Shown: positions 52,456-63,597 of the stretch, piece by piece | Position numbering within the stretch: position 1 is the first letter of the stretch | Layout of the letters: the number at the start of each line of letters is the position of its first letter | Source of the DNA: Notolepis coatsorum | Taxonomy: Eukaryota > Chordata > Actinopteri > Aulopiformes > Paralepididae | Direction: 5' to 3' | NCBI GenBank assembly: GCA_963971535.1 | Contig: OZ020589.1 | Span: forward strand, 49,516,192-49,580,191 | Length of the DNA stretch: 64,000 nt | Program-made: the position numbers and the translations under genes | The notes under the pieces: model-generated | The model's database searches: none | Told to the model about the DNA's origin: nothing | What the model saw: the letters and a program-made list of their open reading frames with translations, nothing else

Positions 52456-53160
52456 CTTGTAGAATTCCACACATAAGAAAGAAAGATACTGGGATGAATA
52501 AACAAAATAGGAAATAAAATGTAGAAATGCATGCAATACATAAATAAATATGAATCTCCATATATGAAATAGAACATTTAGATAAGGTGCTACTGAGATG
52601 TTTTGGTGAGTTCTTTGTTTTTTTGTGGAAGTAGCCCTTCTTAAAAATGCATGAACATTCACTGATAATTGGTCTGTAGTGGAGTCTACAAGGTCTACAT
52701 TGCCGGACCATGTAGAATCCGGACCTTGTAGACTGACATAATTCTGTGCATAGTTTAGTCTACACAGGCCATATTTCAAATAATCAAAATCTTACTTCAT
52801 TCATCTTAAACATTCTTGATTTGGGGGATTGGTAGTTCCCATGAAATCTGAAGTTGTTCAAACGACAACAGCGATCCACCTTGAATTAAATCACACTGTG
52901 TTGGCTGCGTCACAGTCACGAAAGGGGCTACTTAATTCATTAATCCAATCCACTTTATTTATAGAGCACATTTAAAAACAACAAAGTTTACCAAAGTGCT
53001 GTACAAGTCCCACAACATAAGATAAGATAAAAAAAATAAAATTATATATAAAAAAAAAATGTATACATTTTTTTTTATTCGAAGCTTCGAATTAAAATCG
53101 AAGTTCGGCCCCGAAGCTTCGATTGCCAAAAAAAATTCGAAGGTCAGCCCTAGTTATTTC

Positions 53161-53832
53161 ACACTCTGTGTTACACCGTATATGGTTGGGCACAGTTTTT
53201 AGACCAAGCCAAGTGAATCGCTTCATCTGACCACTTCGAAACGTGTTCAGCACACTTGAGGCATATCCTGTGCCACTTCGTGTCAGGGACCCGATCGACA
53301 TCAATACTGGAAATCGCGATCAGACTATTGGAATAGTCTTTTTGGGATACCTCCTAGTAAAGGTAAGGACTATATGACATCAATTTCCCCTTGATCCCCT
53401 TGATCCTACAATATCGATCCGGCCGATCAACGTATGTAGTATTCAAAACGAAAGCCTTTACTGCCGAACAAAGTATCAAAAAACTTATTATATACCTTTG
53501 AATTGGAAATAGTAGCGTGTACAGGTGAGCAACGCCAACGCTATTAGCACAATGCACGTATTGCTCCATAACACAGTTACCAGGAATTAGCCAGGATCAC
53601 TCTAAAACTATACAATATTCACCATGGTATATCACGTGAAAACATTTATTCTTTTTCACATGTTGAACAATAGATGGTTAATGTCAAATGAGCCATAGTA
53701 TTGTCTCCATAGCTATAATATAGAATATAGATATAGCCCTGCAAACACTGCAACGCACAGTGAAAATCCCTATACTTTACAGCGCTGACCAACTAAGTAC
53801 AAAGATGGGAAAACAGCGTGGCAGTCAAAGTG
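53161..53832 (-). mobile_element. Family R copy, inverted
   Basis: Ends at GGCAGTCAAAGTG next to TTAA (53833-53836), which reads TTAACACTTTGACTGCCACG on the minus strand, the family R terminus. The middle (53290-53400) matches 33590-33680 inverted (CTATTGGAATAGTC). The part beyond the hAT insertion probably continues to the left of 51330. Confidence 0.65.
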
Positions 53833-55035
53833 TTAAAGGTCCTGTGTCTTATAAATGGCCTTTTCCAGTGTTTAGCATTCCTAGCAATGGCGGTTTATAT
53901 CAATGGGGTCTGTTTCTCTAATTCTCATTTTGGCTCATCAGTCTAGTCTCGAGTTCACGAGATCCTCCCTCACTCAACTAAGCCGTTCTGATTTGACTGT
54001 TTTGCTGACGTGAATAAGGCACTGGTTGTAGTCACCGCCCACAATCAACAATTCGCTCAACAACAGAGCGAGTGGGATTACTTCCTCGTTCTCTCTCTCG
54101 TAATACATTTACATTTAGTCATTTAGCTGACGCTTTTATCCAAAGCGACTTACAAGTTATGTATGACAAGTCATCAGGAAGGGCACAACTCTATCAGCTG
54201 AGTAACAATGTTCATCAAAGTGTTGAGTGCTACAGTGTAGGTTAGTTTATTAGGACAAGTGCATGACAGTAAGGTTAGTTAGGGTTAGATATCTTTTTTA
54301 TTTAATTTTTTATTTCAGATAATGGTTGAAGAAGTGCGTCTTTAGTCGACGGCGAAAGATTGGACGGGTTTCGGCTGTTCTAACTGGGGTGGGTAGTTCA
54401 TTCCACCATTGTGGGGCAAGGACTGAGAATAGGCGGCTTCTCCTTGATGACCCTCCCGGAGCTCGGATAGGAGTAGGTCTGAGGCGGCCAGAAGATGCAG
54501 AGCGTAGGGGTCTTGAGGGTGTGTAGTTGGATACCATTGACCGGAGGTAGGCGGGAGCGGTTCCCTTTGCCGCACGGTATGCTAGGTCGAGGGCCTTGAA
54601 GCTGATTCGTGCAGCAATGGGGAGCCAGTGCAGGTCCCTAAGAAGTGGGGTGACATGGGCCGACTTCGGTAGGTTTGAGATCATGCGGGCCGCTGCATTC
54701 TGAATGAGTTGAAGAGGCTTGGTGGCAGTGGCCGGGAGGCCAGCGAGCAGTGCGTTGCAGTAGTCGAGGCGGGAGATGACTGTTGATTGGACGAGGAGTT
54801 GGGTGGTGTATCACGCTGTGTGGGTGACTGTCACTCAAATCGCTTATGGGCGGAGCCCAGCCCAAAAACTGCTTGAAATCTTGAAGTTGAAATTTTTTGC
54901 TTTAGATTAATTGATTAGAAATAGAAAACAATGAATTATTTTGAAAAACTATTTACAGATGTGTTCCATAGACTCACAGAAATTGTGTAAAGTTGCCCAA
55001 ATAGTGAAAGGAATAGCAATGCATGTCCCCTTTAA
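53833..55035 (+). mobile_element. Possible piggyBac-like repeat containing an L2
   Basis: TTAAAGGTCCTGTGTC at 53833 and CATGTCCCCTTTAA ending at 55035 (reading TTAAAGGGGACATG inwards) form weak inverted ends with TTAA at both sides. The L2 copy at 54104-54808 lies inside. The end similarity is only moderate. Confidence 0.45.
54104..54808 (-). mobile_element. L2 LINE 3' end
   Basis: Minus-strand translation HVTPLLRDLHWLPIAARISF, DLAYRAAKGTAPAYL and PQWWNELPTPVRTAETRP, ending LKTHFFNHYLK and a stop, followed by the L2 3' UTR and tail at 54104. The coding end is open for 124 codons from 54684. 5' truncated at about 54808. Confidence 0.92.
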
Positions 55036-55100
55036 GGCGATGCAGACCAGAGAAAGACTTTCGTCTTGTTTACACCAGGGTCCCCCATTTTCAATTCATA
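55034..55100. repeat. Block shared with 42362-42420
   Basis: GATGCAGACCAGAGAAAGAC through GGGTCCCCCATTTTCAATTC is nearly identical in both places. Confidence 0.8.
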
Positions 55101-55297
55101 ATGAATTGTAAGTAAGGGTGCAATTAGCACCGTGCAATCCATTCTTTGTGGATCCCGCCCCTAAGTGTGTGAAATTTAAATAATGATGAATTGGAAGCTA
55201 ATAATACCTATTATCTTTCAATTAGTTACTCACCCACAATAGATTGATTAGCAATTCTACATTAAACTGGTCTTGGTCTTGGAGAACTAAATGGAAC

Positions 55298-55304
55298 ACA
55301 CACA

Positions 55305-55352
<48 letters not shown>
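55298..55352 (+). repeat. (CA)n microsatellite
   Basis: About 55 bp of CA with one interruption. Confidence 0.93.
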
Positions 55353-55353
<1 letters not shown>

Positions 55354-56550
55354 GCAACACACAGAAAACATCTCTCAGCTCAGCATCTCTTTTGATTTTC
55401 ATTCATTCAATCTTTATTTATACTCGATAATACACTGAGTAATTAAACTCATTTACAGTGCTGTCGAGATGTTACATACACAAGTGTCACAGTGTGTTTC
55501 AGAGTAGGTATGAAGAATTGCATGGAATAATCCACTTGATAAGGTCAAATTGGATGCAACCGAATAATACCACGGCTTTAGTTGAAAACGGATGACTGAC
55601 AAGCTTTTAAAAGCAAAAGTAAATAAAATCACAAGGTAAGATAAGCAGATAACGGGTGCAAATAACACTGCGTTTGCTTGAAAAGTCAGGACATTTGTAT
55701 TGCCGTGCAGTGAGACAGAGGTGCGCTTGATTTCCATCACAGGCCAGTTGAATTGTAGGAGAGGCAACAGGGCAAAATGTATTGATAAGCAAATTCAGTC
55801 TGACACATGATGTGCTCTAGTGCCACCATCAGGCCAAATGTTTCAAAAGATCGTAACTCTTGACCCATTTGTTGTACAGTCACAACATTTACTGTGAATA
55901 TGCATGACCCCTAGAGGAAGAAACCTATTTATTTTGGTGGCCTTGTGATATTTCCTCTACTGCCACCTTCAAGCCAAGCTTTCATTTTCAAATTAAAGTC
56001 ACAAAATTGTCTGTAAACATTGCTTGTGAAAGTAAATGCAAATGGGGGAATTGTTAGGCCCTACTGAGTGCATTCTTCAACTTTTCCACTTTGGCTACTT
56101 GCTAGATTACATTGAATCTGGGGGTTAATTATTGTAATCCAGAGTCTGTTTGTTTGCATACCATTATACAGTAGCATTACAAAAATACCAAGCCCATATC
56201 ATAATATTATGTATTGATTGGCATTCTGTTGGCATTCTGTTATCAATACATTTGAATGAGTTTCAAAAGGTCAACACATAAAGTGTACATAAAATGTATG
56301 TAACTGAGCAAACAATAAAAGAAAACGACTGACAATGGCTAATAAATGGCCATAAAGTATTGAGCCATCTTTAGACTTTAGCGTGAGCTGTGTGAGCCAG
56401 TTCATCACTAGTTTAGTACCTGCACTTAGCTGTGGTCTTTCCGTGACATGCAGAAACAGCATCAGTAGTAGAGATGGTGGGAAGTGCAAAAATGTTACAT
56501 CATGAGTCATTACATGTTTCATTGTATTTATAATGTTGCCAACATGTTTT
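55353..56550. other. Unassigned, with one dispersed repeat block
   Basis: 55810-55990 carries the inverted form of the GGTCATGA repeat (CATGACCCCTAGAGGAAGAA). The remainder, including the frames at 55453-55767 and 56271-56522, is not recognised. Confidence 0.35.
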
Positions 56551-56552
56551 AA

Positions 56553-56828
56553 CCTTGAATGAATGAATGTCTTAACAAATCATTTGTTAAACATGAAAAG
56601 ACAAGTCTGGTAATTGTTTCGTGTGTATTCATAAAAGTCCACAAATAAACAAACTATTAGACATTTGTTAATGATGAATAGGCTTCACTTTAGATTAGGG
56701 CACACAATAGCATCTGCAAGTGATTTATAGATGTTTTATGAATGTCTTAACAAATCATTTGTTGAACATGAACAAATAAATGGAGGTACAGTATAGTCGT
56801 ATCGGACCGCTCAGGCTTAAGAGGTTAA
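56553..56828 (+). mobile_element. TTAA-bounded repeat, right end
   Basis: 56566-56800 repeats 50015-50228 (AAACATGAAAAGACAAGTCT, CATTTGTTAATGATGAATAG, AAATAAATGGAGGTACAGTA). It ends GGCTTAAGAGG followed by TTAA at 56825-56828, the inverse of the end at 48937. Confidence 0.6.
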
Positions 56829-57123
56829 AGGTTAACTGGCCCAGCACTACAGCTTCCAATAAAGATACAGGATGAAAATGTACTACAGTAGGTATCCACA
56901 AGAGACTTGTTCCTCTCAGCATCTGTGGGACGAATACTATGAGCGATTGATAAGACCAGAGGAGCAGCGAATGAGTGGAGCTAGAAAGGTGAGGGGGTGA
57001 ACAGAAATCCATTCAGCAAATCAATACCTCCCAAGTGTCACTTCATAATTCTCTCCACAGATATTCACATCGATCTTCCAACACACAAAATGGAATCATA
57101 CATTACGCACATCATACGCAAAT

Positions 57124-57125
57124 AT

Positions 57126-57156
<31 letters not shown>
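57124..57156 (+). repeat. (CA)n microsatellite
   Basis: Short CA run. Confidence 0.9.
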
Positions 57157-57158
<2 letters not shown>

Positions 57159-57339
57159 CCCACACACATAGTTTTTATGCAGAAGACACCTTTGAAGAGT
57201 AGCGTTTAATGTTGACAATCCTATTACCCAAACATCCTGCTCAGCCAAGGGGATCACCGTCATTATGACATGTGCTGTACATTTACAAAAAAAATAAGAA
57301 GAATACGATTAGATTACCACCTCCACCCCCTTCTCTATG

Positions 57340-57600
57340 GGAAACGGGAACGTAGCTAACAGTATATTGCACTACCACAGGACCTAGCATGTCCTACCAT
57401 GCTCTGTAAATAACTTATGTACATATACCGATATGCCCTACTCTGTTTACTTGTTTTATTGCACAATGTCGTTCTATTGGATTCTATTATATGTTATTAC
57501 TATTGTATTATGCACATCGTTGCGGGCAAGACCACCCGCATTTCATTGTATACTCGTATGCCGTGACAAATAAAACTCTTGACTTGACTTGACTTGAACG
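57340..57600 (+). mobile_element. LINE 3' UTR with (CTTGA)n tail
   Basis: ACCACCCGCATTTCATTGTA, then GACAAATAAAACTC and four CTTGA units, is a typical fish LINE 3' end. No coding part is present. Confidence 0.6.
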
Positions 57601-57789
57601 AGGAGTGTGCATGCCTGCTGAAAGGCAGCTCTTTCAACAAACAAACAGGGTCATCAGTGAAAGCAGCAGATACTAATCCATCTCAACAGAGCAAACACCC
57701 TACCGAGCTGCAGGTTAATGTGTAAAGAAAGAACAATAATGGATGGCTCTATGGTAACAAGCAGCTCCTCTGCATCAAAGAGTAGTCTA

Positions 57790-58145
57790 CAGGGAGCAGC
57801 TGGGTAGAGGTCTAAGCACTCGCCTACCGCCACAGAGACCAGGTTCAGTTCCCGGCAGCGGTACCTCCGGCTTGTTCAGTTGTCCCTACAAACACAATTT
57901 GCAGTGTTCACAGGGTGGGAAGCTGGTGGCGTTACACTCTCCCAGTGAAAATTCAGGTTTCAGGTTTTATGATTGTGCACACTGAGTTTGATGTAGTTGT
58001 GAAATCCGTCCATAGGCGAATATCAGTAGAAGCAAGAGTAGAACCTACACACCACACCTTTATCAAACTAGTAGACAAGGATGCCATCCTTTGTGGATCC
58101 TCTCAAAATAAAACATTGATTAACCATCAGTTACTCAAGTCGTAG
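57790..58145 (+). mobile_element. tRNA-derived SINE, third family
   Basis: AGCTGGGTAGAGGTCTAAGC and CAGGTTCAGTTCCCGGC resemble A and B boxes at tRNA-like spacing (57797-57862). A body with GTTCACAGGGTGGGAAGCTG follows. I see no clear tail or target duplication, so the right boundary is approximate. Confidence 0.5.
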
Positions 58146-58525
58146 ACCTGATATCTCAGTGCAGGGAAATCCTTCCAGAATGGCTTCTACTTCACTCCAC
58201 ATACATTCCACTCAGAAATCTACATATTCTACCTGCTTAACTCTAATTCTAAAAGTTAATTATCAGTGAAATAATATTTGTATGCTTTGCTAATATAGTT
58301 ACTTATAGGTACTTAATCATAACTTGTGATCCCTAAGGTAATGTGTTGATTACACGCTCCATGTTATGGCAACTAGAGTGACTCTGCAAACAAATTATCC
58401 TCAAATCTTCCGAAAGAAAATATGTGCTGACTCTGGGCTGACTTTAATTGGCTTTGAACTAATTTCCCTATGTAGTTGGAGACTGTGTGTATGTATTGTG
58501 TACCCATGGTTTTGAAGGGGGTGGG

Positions 58526-58528
<3 letters not shown>
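58146..58528. other. Unassigned sequence
   Basis: AT-rich, no coding family or repeat recognised. Confidence 0.3.
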
Positions 58529-58606
<78 letters not shown>

Positions 58607-58622
58607 TGTGTGTGAGTGTGTG

Positions 58623-58654
<32 letters not shown>

Positions 58655-58755
58655 TGTGCGCACATGCATGCATACCTGTAGTTTTGAAGGGGGTGGGGGC
58701 TGGATGTGGTGTGTGTGTGGGTGAGGGCTGGATGTGGCATTTGTGTGTGTGTGTG
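58529..58755 (+). repeat. (GT)n array with GC variants and a short duplication
   Basis: GT from 58529 to 58636 with GA and GC substitutions, then (GTGC). The word GTTTTGAAGGGGGTGGG occurs on both sides (58510 and 58681), so array and flank duplicated together. GGGGCTGGATGTGG-type words repeat after it. Confidence 0.9.
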
Positions 58756-59014
58756 GGGGGGGGGGAATTGCCTACTGGTAACATCAGTGTTATCTGAAAT
58801 TACTCAATTTACATATGCAAATTGGTATGAATATGAATCAACCTAACCTGAATAGGCAGAAGTTCTTATGAAACTCCACTTAGCATCAGACAAAGTGACT
58901 CACACAGCCGGCTCATATCAGCTCTTGTGCACACAGGGCTGTACACAAAGGAAGCTGCTAACGCACACATGCACAGTCTCATCTCAGCGCCATCCATGGA
59001 TATACATTATTTTG

Positions 59015-59330
59015 GTCGTCCTCAGACGAGCTTGACAACGGAGTCTCCAATCTTCTCGGTCGTCCATACATGCAGCAAGCTCCACAGAATTATCCACCCC
59101 TGCATCTCTCCTAAGCACGTCCACGTATGTCGGCGTGGGACGTCTTCGTAATCAACGCCCGTGTGATGGATCCCACAACACCATCCTGCTGGCTGGAAGC
59201 TCTTTATGTCTGTGGCAATGGCCGGCCAGTTTCGTCCTCCTGGGTGCCACTTTCTCACTCAGCCCGGGTAGCCCCCCATAGAGCTGCTTGTTGGTAACAT
59301 GCTCGTTCTGGCCGATGTTTATACCCATGT
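59015..59330 (-). mobile_element. LINE RT C-terminal fragment
   Basis: Minus-strand translation, across frameshifts, gives EHVTNKQLYGGLPGLSEKVA, LPASRMVLWDPSHGR, RRPTPTYVDVLRRDAGVDNS and MDDREDWRLR. This is the end region of a non-LTR RT found in many aquatic animals. No tail seen. Confidence 0.65.
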
Positions 59331-59440
59331 GAAATAGTTAGGCTGGCTCAGCTGTAACAGTGTGTATGGGGGGAAAAGGTTCATCTACAGCACTTCCTAG
59401 TTACGCTTTGTGAACGTTTCTTCTCAGAAGGCCCCTCACT

Positions 59441-59484
59441 GTTTGTTTGTTTGTTTGTTTGTTTGGTTGTTTGTTTGTTTGTTT
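59441..59484 (+). repeat. (GTTT)n microsatellite
   Basis: About 44 bp of GTTT with one interruption. Confidence 0.92.
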
Positions 59485-59642
59485 GTCTGTCTTGCCAATC
59501 TGTTTGGCCCTAAGCTTATATGTAAGAGCCACACAAGGAGACCTAATGTGTTCAGAAGCACAAAAACACTGCCATTTACCAACCCACCTGCGGAGGAAAA
59601 CATGTTCCTGTGGCTATTCCCATCAGAGATAAGATCCAATGA

Positions 59643-59731
59643 CCCACACACACACACACGCACACACACACACGCACGTGCACACACAGAGACACATACA
59701 CAAAACAAACACACACACACACACACACACC
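59643..59731 (+). repeat. (CA)n microsatellite, interrupted
   Basis: CA runs with CG and GA interruptions in two blocks. Confidence 0.92.
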
Positions 59732-60009
59732 ACCTCAGCTTGTACTGAAAATGATAAAAGCAGGAAAGGAAACATATAAATGGCTATTGAAATGGAAATG
59801 CAGGAAAACATTTTTAAAATAGGACAAAAAGAAAGAAAAATACAGCGTGTCAGAGACACACAGCCACACAGCTCTAAGTGGACATGGGTGCGGGAGCTGT
59901 GCAGGTGTGCCGGGACCAGAGGTGATCAGAGAGGGGGGTTTGCACCCGCTGGCACTAAAACACTCACTGACGTAAGCTGCATGACAAGAACCCACTGTCC
60001 ATAATGGTG

Positions 60010-60205
60010 ATGGTGAGAGAGAGGGAGAGAGACACAAAGAAAGAGAGAGAGGTATGAGGTATGAGAGATAATGATATAAGAAAGAGGGAGGCAGAGAGAA
60101 AGAGATACAATAGAGAGAAAGAGAGAGACAGAGAGATTGAAAGAGAGCTACAAAGAGAGACACAATAGAGAAAGAGAGAGAGAGATTGAAAGATGAAGAG
60201 AGAGG
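60010..60205 (+). repeat. (GA)-rich low-complexity tract
   Basis: Imperfect GAGA with GAGATTGAAAGA words recurring near 60135 and 60182. Confidence 0.85.
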
Positions 60206-60770
60206 TAGGAATTTATTACCTATAACAGGGAGTCAGTAGACATTGCAGGTTTATATGGCAGCAGATGGGCCATTTCTTTCCACCTCATTAAGGATCAAAG
60301 AAGCAATAACCCAGCCAACAATCCCAACATCTAAAGTGTGTGTGTGCATATGTGTGTGCGTGTGTGTGTGTCTGTCTGTCTGTCTGTAAAGAGGCTTATT
60401 TCCCCCATTGCTTTAAACTCCAATCCAATGGAGGTTTAAAGGCTAGAGTTGTATTTACAGTACTTGCTTTCACAATCAAATTACCTCAGCAGAACAAAGC
60501 ACATTGGCACTTAGCGCCACTAGCTCCTCCTGTCCTTTAGAAAGCCGTTTTGTGAAAAGGATAAGTTGTGCTGTGTATATTGGGACCCATATATGACTGG
60601 CAAGTGGAGAATATAGCCTCTCTGCTAAGCTTCAGTACAGCATCATTGATAGCATCCTTCTCTATGTATATATTCTACTGTATATAGGCTTGTAGCTCTT
60701 CTTAAAGGAATACGGCAAGATTATGGGAAATGCACTAAATGTCTTATTCAGATTGTTGTTTTAAATTTTA
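60206..60770. other. Unassigned sequence
   Basis: Short GT/CTGT microsatellite at 60337-60388. Otherwise nothing recognised. Confidence 0.3.
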
Positions 60771-60774
60771 GCTG

Positions 60775-60905
60775 AGTTTAGTCCACATATGGCCCTGGGA
60801 TAAAAACTAAACTTCAGTCTGTTAGTCCGGGTGGGCATGACGTTGAAACGCCTGCCTGAGCGCAGCCGTATGAGGTGTTTGTTGCCAGGGTGGTGTGGGT
60901 CCTTA
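60775..60905 (-). mobile_element. LINE RT C-terminal scrap
   Basis: Minus-strand ILKDPHHPGNKHLIRLRSGR and NRLKFSFYPRAI, then LNS: the same RT end type as at 37520-38156. It stops where family R begins. Confidence 0.7.
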
Positions 60906-60929
60906 AGTATTTTGACTGCCAACACTTTG

Positions 60930-61340
60930 AGTGCCGGCCTCCGTGTCCTATTTACCGCATTGAATGCCACCACCACCCACTTCAATGACAGAGCTCTCAT
61001 ATTTGCAAACGCATAAACTATATCTTAAATTATGTGTCTCCGTGGCCGTCGCTTATCAATGACTTGTTTGCAGTCAACATTGTCGAAACTGATTGTTTTT
61101 TAATCGGTTCATTTCCGTTTTAAACCATTTTGAAAAACGCTCGTTTTTTGAACGTTTCAGAAAATGTCAAAAGATTCTGTGATAATCGCCCTTTACTGGA
61201 ATACACTGGAATACACAAAAACACGTTGTCATTTTTCGGGCTATTTATAAATAGTTTTCAAATAAATGCTAGATTATCGATAGTATATGTGTACTTATGC
61301 ACGCTATAGAAGCGGGCTGAAAAATCGATTATCTTATTTC
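60930..61340 (+). mobile_element. Family R copy, unoccupied at the LINE site
   Basis: Begins AACACTTTGAGTGCCGGCC. The stretch from 61020 (ATATCTTAAATTATG, CGTCGCTTATCAATGA) to 61340 matches 19291-19478 and 19838-19960. TAATCGCCCTTTACTGGAAT at 61184 is the empty target of the 19479 insertion. Confidence 0.75.
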
Positions 61341-61377
61341 CTTATAATATTTTATTTTCAGCTTTTATTGTTTGTGT

Positions 61378-61442
61378 ACAGCACTTTGAGCTACATGACA
61401 TGTATGAAAGGTGCTTTATAAATACTTACTTACTTACTTACT
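61378..61442 (+). mobile_element. LINE tail with (CTTA)n
   Basis: CAGCACTTTGAGCTACATGA through GGTGCTTTATAAATACTTAC is identical to 46217-46270. It marks a very short 5'-truncated copy. Confidence 0.75.
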
Positions 61443-61680
61443 TTATAGTTTCACAAACACACATCAAGACAAATCACAAACACAAAGAAAATAAAAAATA
61501 AATAAAAAGAACAAACAGTATGTTGCCAGACACTGTCACATCAATGAACAAACATACACCATGTCATATGCTATACACTAAGGACGCAAGGGGCTGATTC
61601 TCTGACATATACAGTATACACACATTACATATATACACATACATATACACATACATATATATATACACACACATACATAG

Positions 61681-62244
61681 TAGTGTTGTCAAAAATATCG
61701 AAAAATCGACACATATCGATTCTGAATACCCAAAACTGTTTCAATACTCATTTCCCGAAAATATCGACACCTAATCATACATAAAAAAAAAAAAAAAAAA
61801 AAAGGAAGTTGCATTGTTCACTTCAATACCCGCAATAGTACAGCAGTCCACACACACACATGTGCATTCAGTTAAGTCGGAACATGACTGCAATACAAAC
61901 AGTTCAGCCCGTCAGGCACATGCAACACAGACCAGTGTTTACATCTTTCTGCCTGAGACAACACCATGCTCTGCAACAAAAACGATTGAAGTGAGATGAA
62001 CAGTTATTTCTAAATGTATGATCTAAAGATAAACAAAGGGTTTCAAAAGTGCCATATCTATCCTCTCCTACAGTACCAGAGAGAAGCTGAGGAGAACCAA
62101 CCAGCAACAGAAGCAAAACCTATCAAAAAAAATTATAATTTAAGATTGAACCTTTTTCCCTGTGGTATCGAAAATGGTATCGAACATCGATACCCCCCAA
62201 TGTATCGCATCGAAGCTCGAAATTCCACTATCTTGACAACACCA
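61681..62244 (+). mobile_element. Short hAT derivative related to the 21688 element
   Basis: 564 bp with ends TAGTGTTGTCAAAAATATCG and GACAACACCA, flanked by ATACATAG at 61673-61680 and 62245-62252. The internal part matches 25660-25912 of the large element (AACAGTTCAG, GATTGAAGTGAGATGAACAG, GTACCAGAGAGAAGCTGAGG), including the first codons of transposase exon 2, but everything between the left end and that region is deleted. Confidence 0.92.
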
Positions 62245-62286
62245 ATACATAGTACAGAAAATACACAGGAGGACATTGAGAAGCAC

Positions 62287-63127
62287 TTATGTTCTAGCTA
62301 AGCATACCAAAAAGGGACCCCATATAATTTCAAATTTGTTCAAGGTCTCAGACCTACTGTGACGGATGCTTTCCAGCTGCAGAGAGGAGACCATCTCAGT
62401 GAGCCATCTTTTAAAACTTGGAGACGACGTGTCTTTCCATTCCTTCAGGATAATTCTTTTGGCCACAGCCATACCAAACATCAGGGCCTCCTGCTCATTG
62501 TAAGGTAATTCCGCAGTGTTAGCTGAACAGCCGAGTAGAGCTAGAAGGCAGTCTGGGGCAATCTCTCTTTTATACGCCTTGGTATACCAGTCAAAAATGT
62601 CTACCCAGTACTTAAATAGCTTGGGACAAAACCAAAACATATGTGAAAGATTACCCTCTGCGGACATGCAACGATCACAGAGAGGCGGATACAGAGGGAT
62701 AGATTCTATGCAGTTTGGTTTTAGAGTAATGTAGTCTGTGAATGACCATAAACTGTATAAGTTGGACTCTGGCATTAATAGAACATTTATGTATCCTGCT
62801 AAGTCCCTCCTCCCACATCTCATCAGAGATTTCCATACTAAGCTCTGTGGACCATACATCTTTAATGTGGTCGGAGGAAGCCATAGATTGGACCGAGAAA
62901 TATGAAACAAAATCAGAGATCAGGTGTTTTGAAACTGGTGATCGGCTCATGAGATTATAAAACTGGTAATCAGCAGGACATGTCTCAAAGTCTGGGATAT
63001 TACTGCAGACATCATTTCTAACCTGCAGGTAACGAAAGAAGTGTGAGCTTGTAAGATTAAACTTAGACTTAAGTTCGTTAAATGAGGCAAAGTGACGATC
63101 AACATATAGATCTTTGATAGTGGCCAG
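62287..63127 (-). mobile_element. L1-like LINE fragment (ORF2 C-terminus)
   Basis: Minus-strand frames encode FFRYLQVRNDVCSNIPDFET (63060-63000), then HIKDVWSTELSMEISDEMWE, and SIPLYPPLCDRCMSAEGNLS with HMFWFCPKLFKYW (cysteine/histidine knuckle) to a stop near 62290. One frameshift near 62690 separates the two frames. It is related to, but clearly different from, the L1 at 12158. A hAT derivative cuts it at 63128. Confidence 0.85.
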
Positions 63128-63597
63128 TAGTGTTGTCAAAAATATCGAAGTATCGATACATATCGATACTGAATATTTAAAATGGTTTCGATACTCATTT
63201 CCCGAAATACCGATACTTTCTGCAGTATCGGTACCAGCTGGCGAGTGTTCTACCGCAAGTTGTTGATGCGCTGTTCAGAGCACGCTTGCCCCTCCGCCTC
63301 CTCCGAGTCCAGCCCTCCCCCCACAGAGCCGTCTTCAGTTAGTAAACAAACATTTTAGCTGAAGATGGCAAATGCAGAGCCTCCGCAACTTGTGCTTGTG
63401 GATAAAGAAAACAGCAGAAGTGCTGTTTGGAGGTACTTCGGGTTTGAAGTAAACAACGAAGAACAAGCTAATGATGCCCCAATGCTATTTGCAAGTGGTG
63501 TTACAGAGCAACGCGGATCTCCATAAAGAAATGAAAGAGGTTCGTGACAGCTGCTCTTTCAACGTCACTGTGACTGAAGCATTAAACCATTAACTCT
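63128..63597 (+). mobile_element. Truncated hAT copy with decayed BED exon
   Basis: Starts TAGTGTTGTC at 63128 and follows 21688-22205 closely. The exon 1 homologue begins ATGGCAAATGCAGAGCC at 63365 but has internal deletions and frameshifts that remove the zinc-finger spacing (the AAAGGTGCCAACACCTC part is missing). Similarity ends at about 63597 (GAAGCATTAAACCATTAACT); the rest of the element, including the right end, is absent. Confidence 0.85.

Larger units (their letters stand above)
51338..53152. mobile_element. hAT element carrying an L2 that carries a SINE
   Basis: Ends TAGGGCTGTC at 51338 and CAGCCCTA at 53152 (reading TAGGGCTGAC inwards), with TTCGAAGCTTCG words next to both. TTATTTC precedes at 51331-51337 and follows at 53154-53160; the eighth base differs. 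It interrupts an inverted family R copy. Confidence 0.82.
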
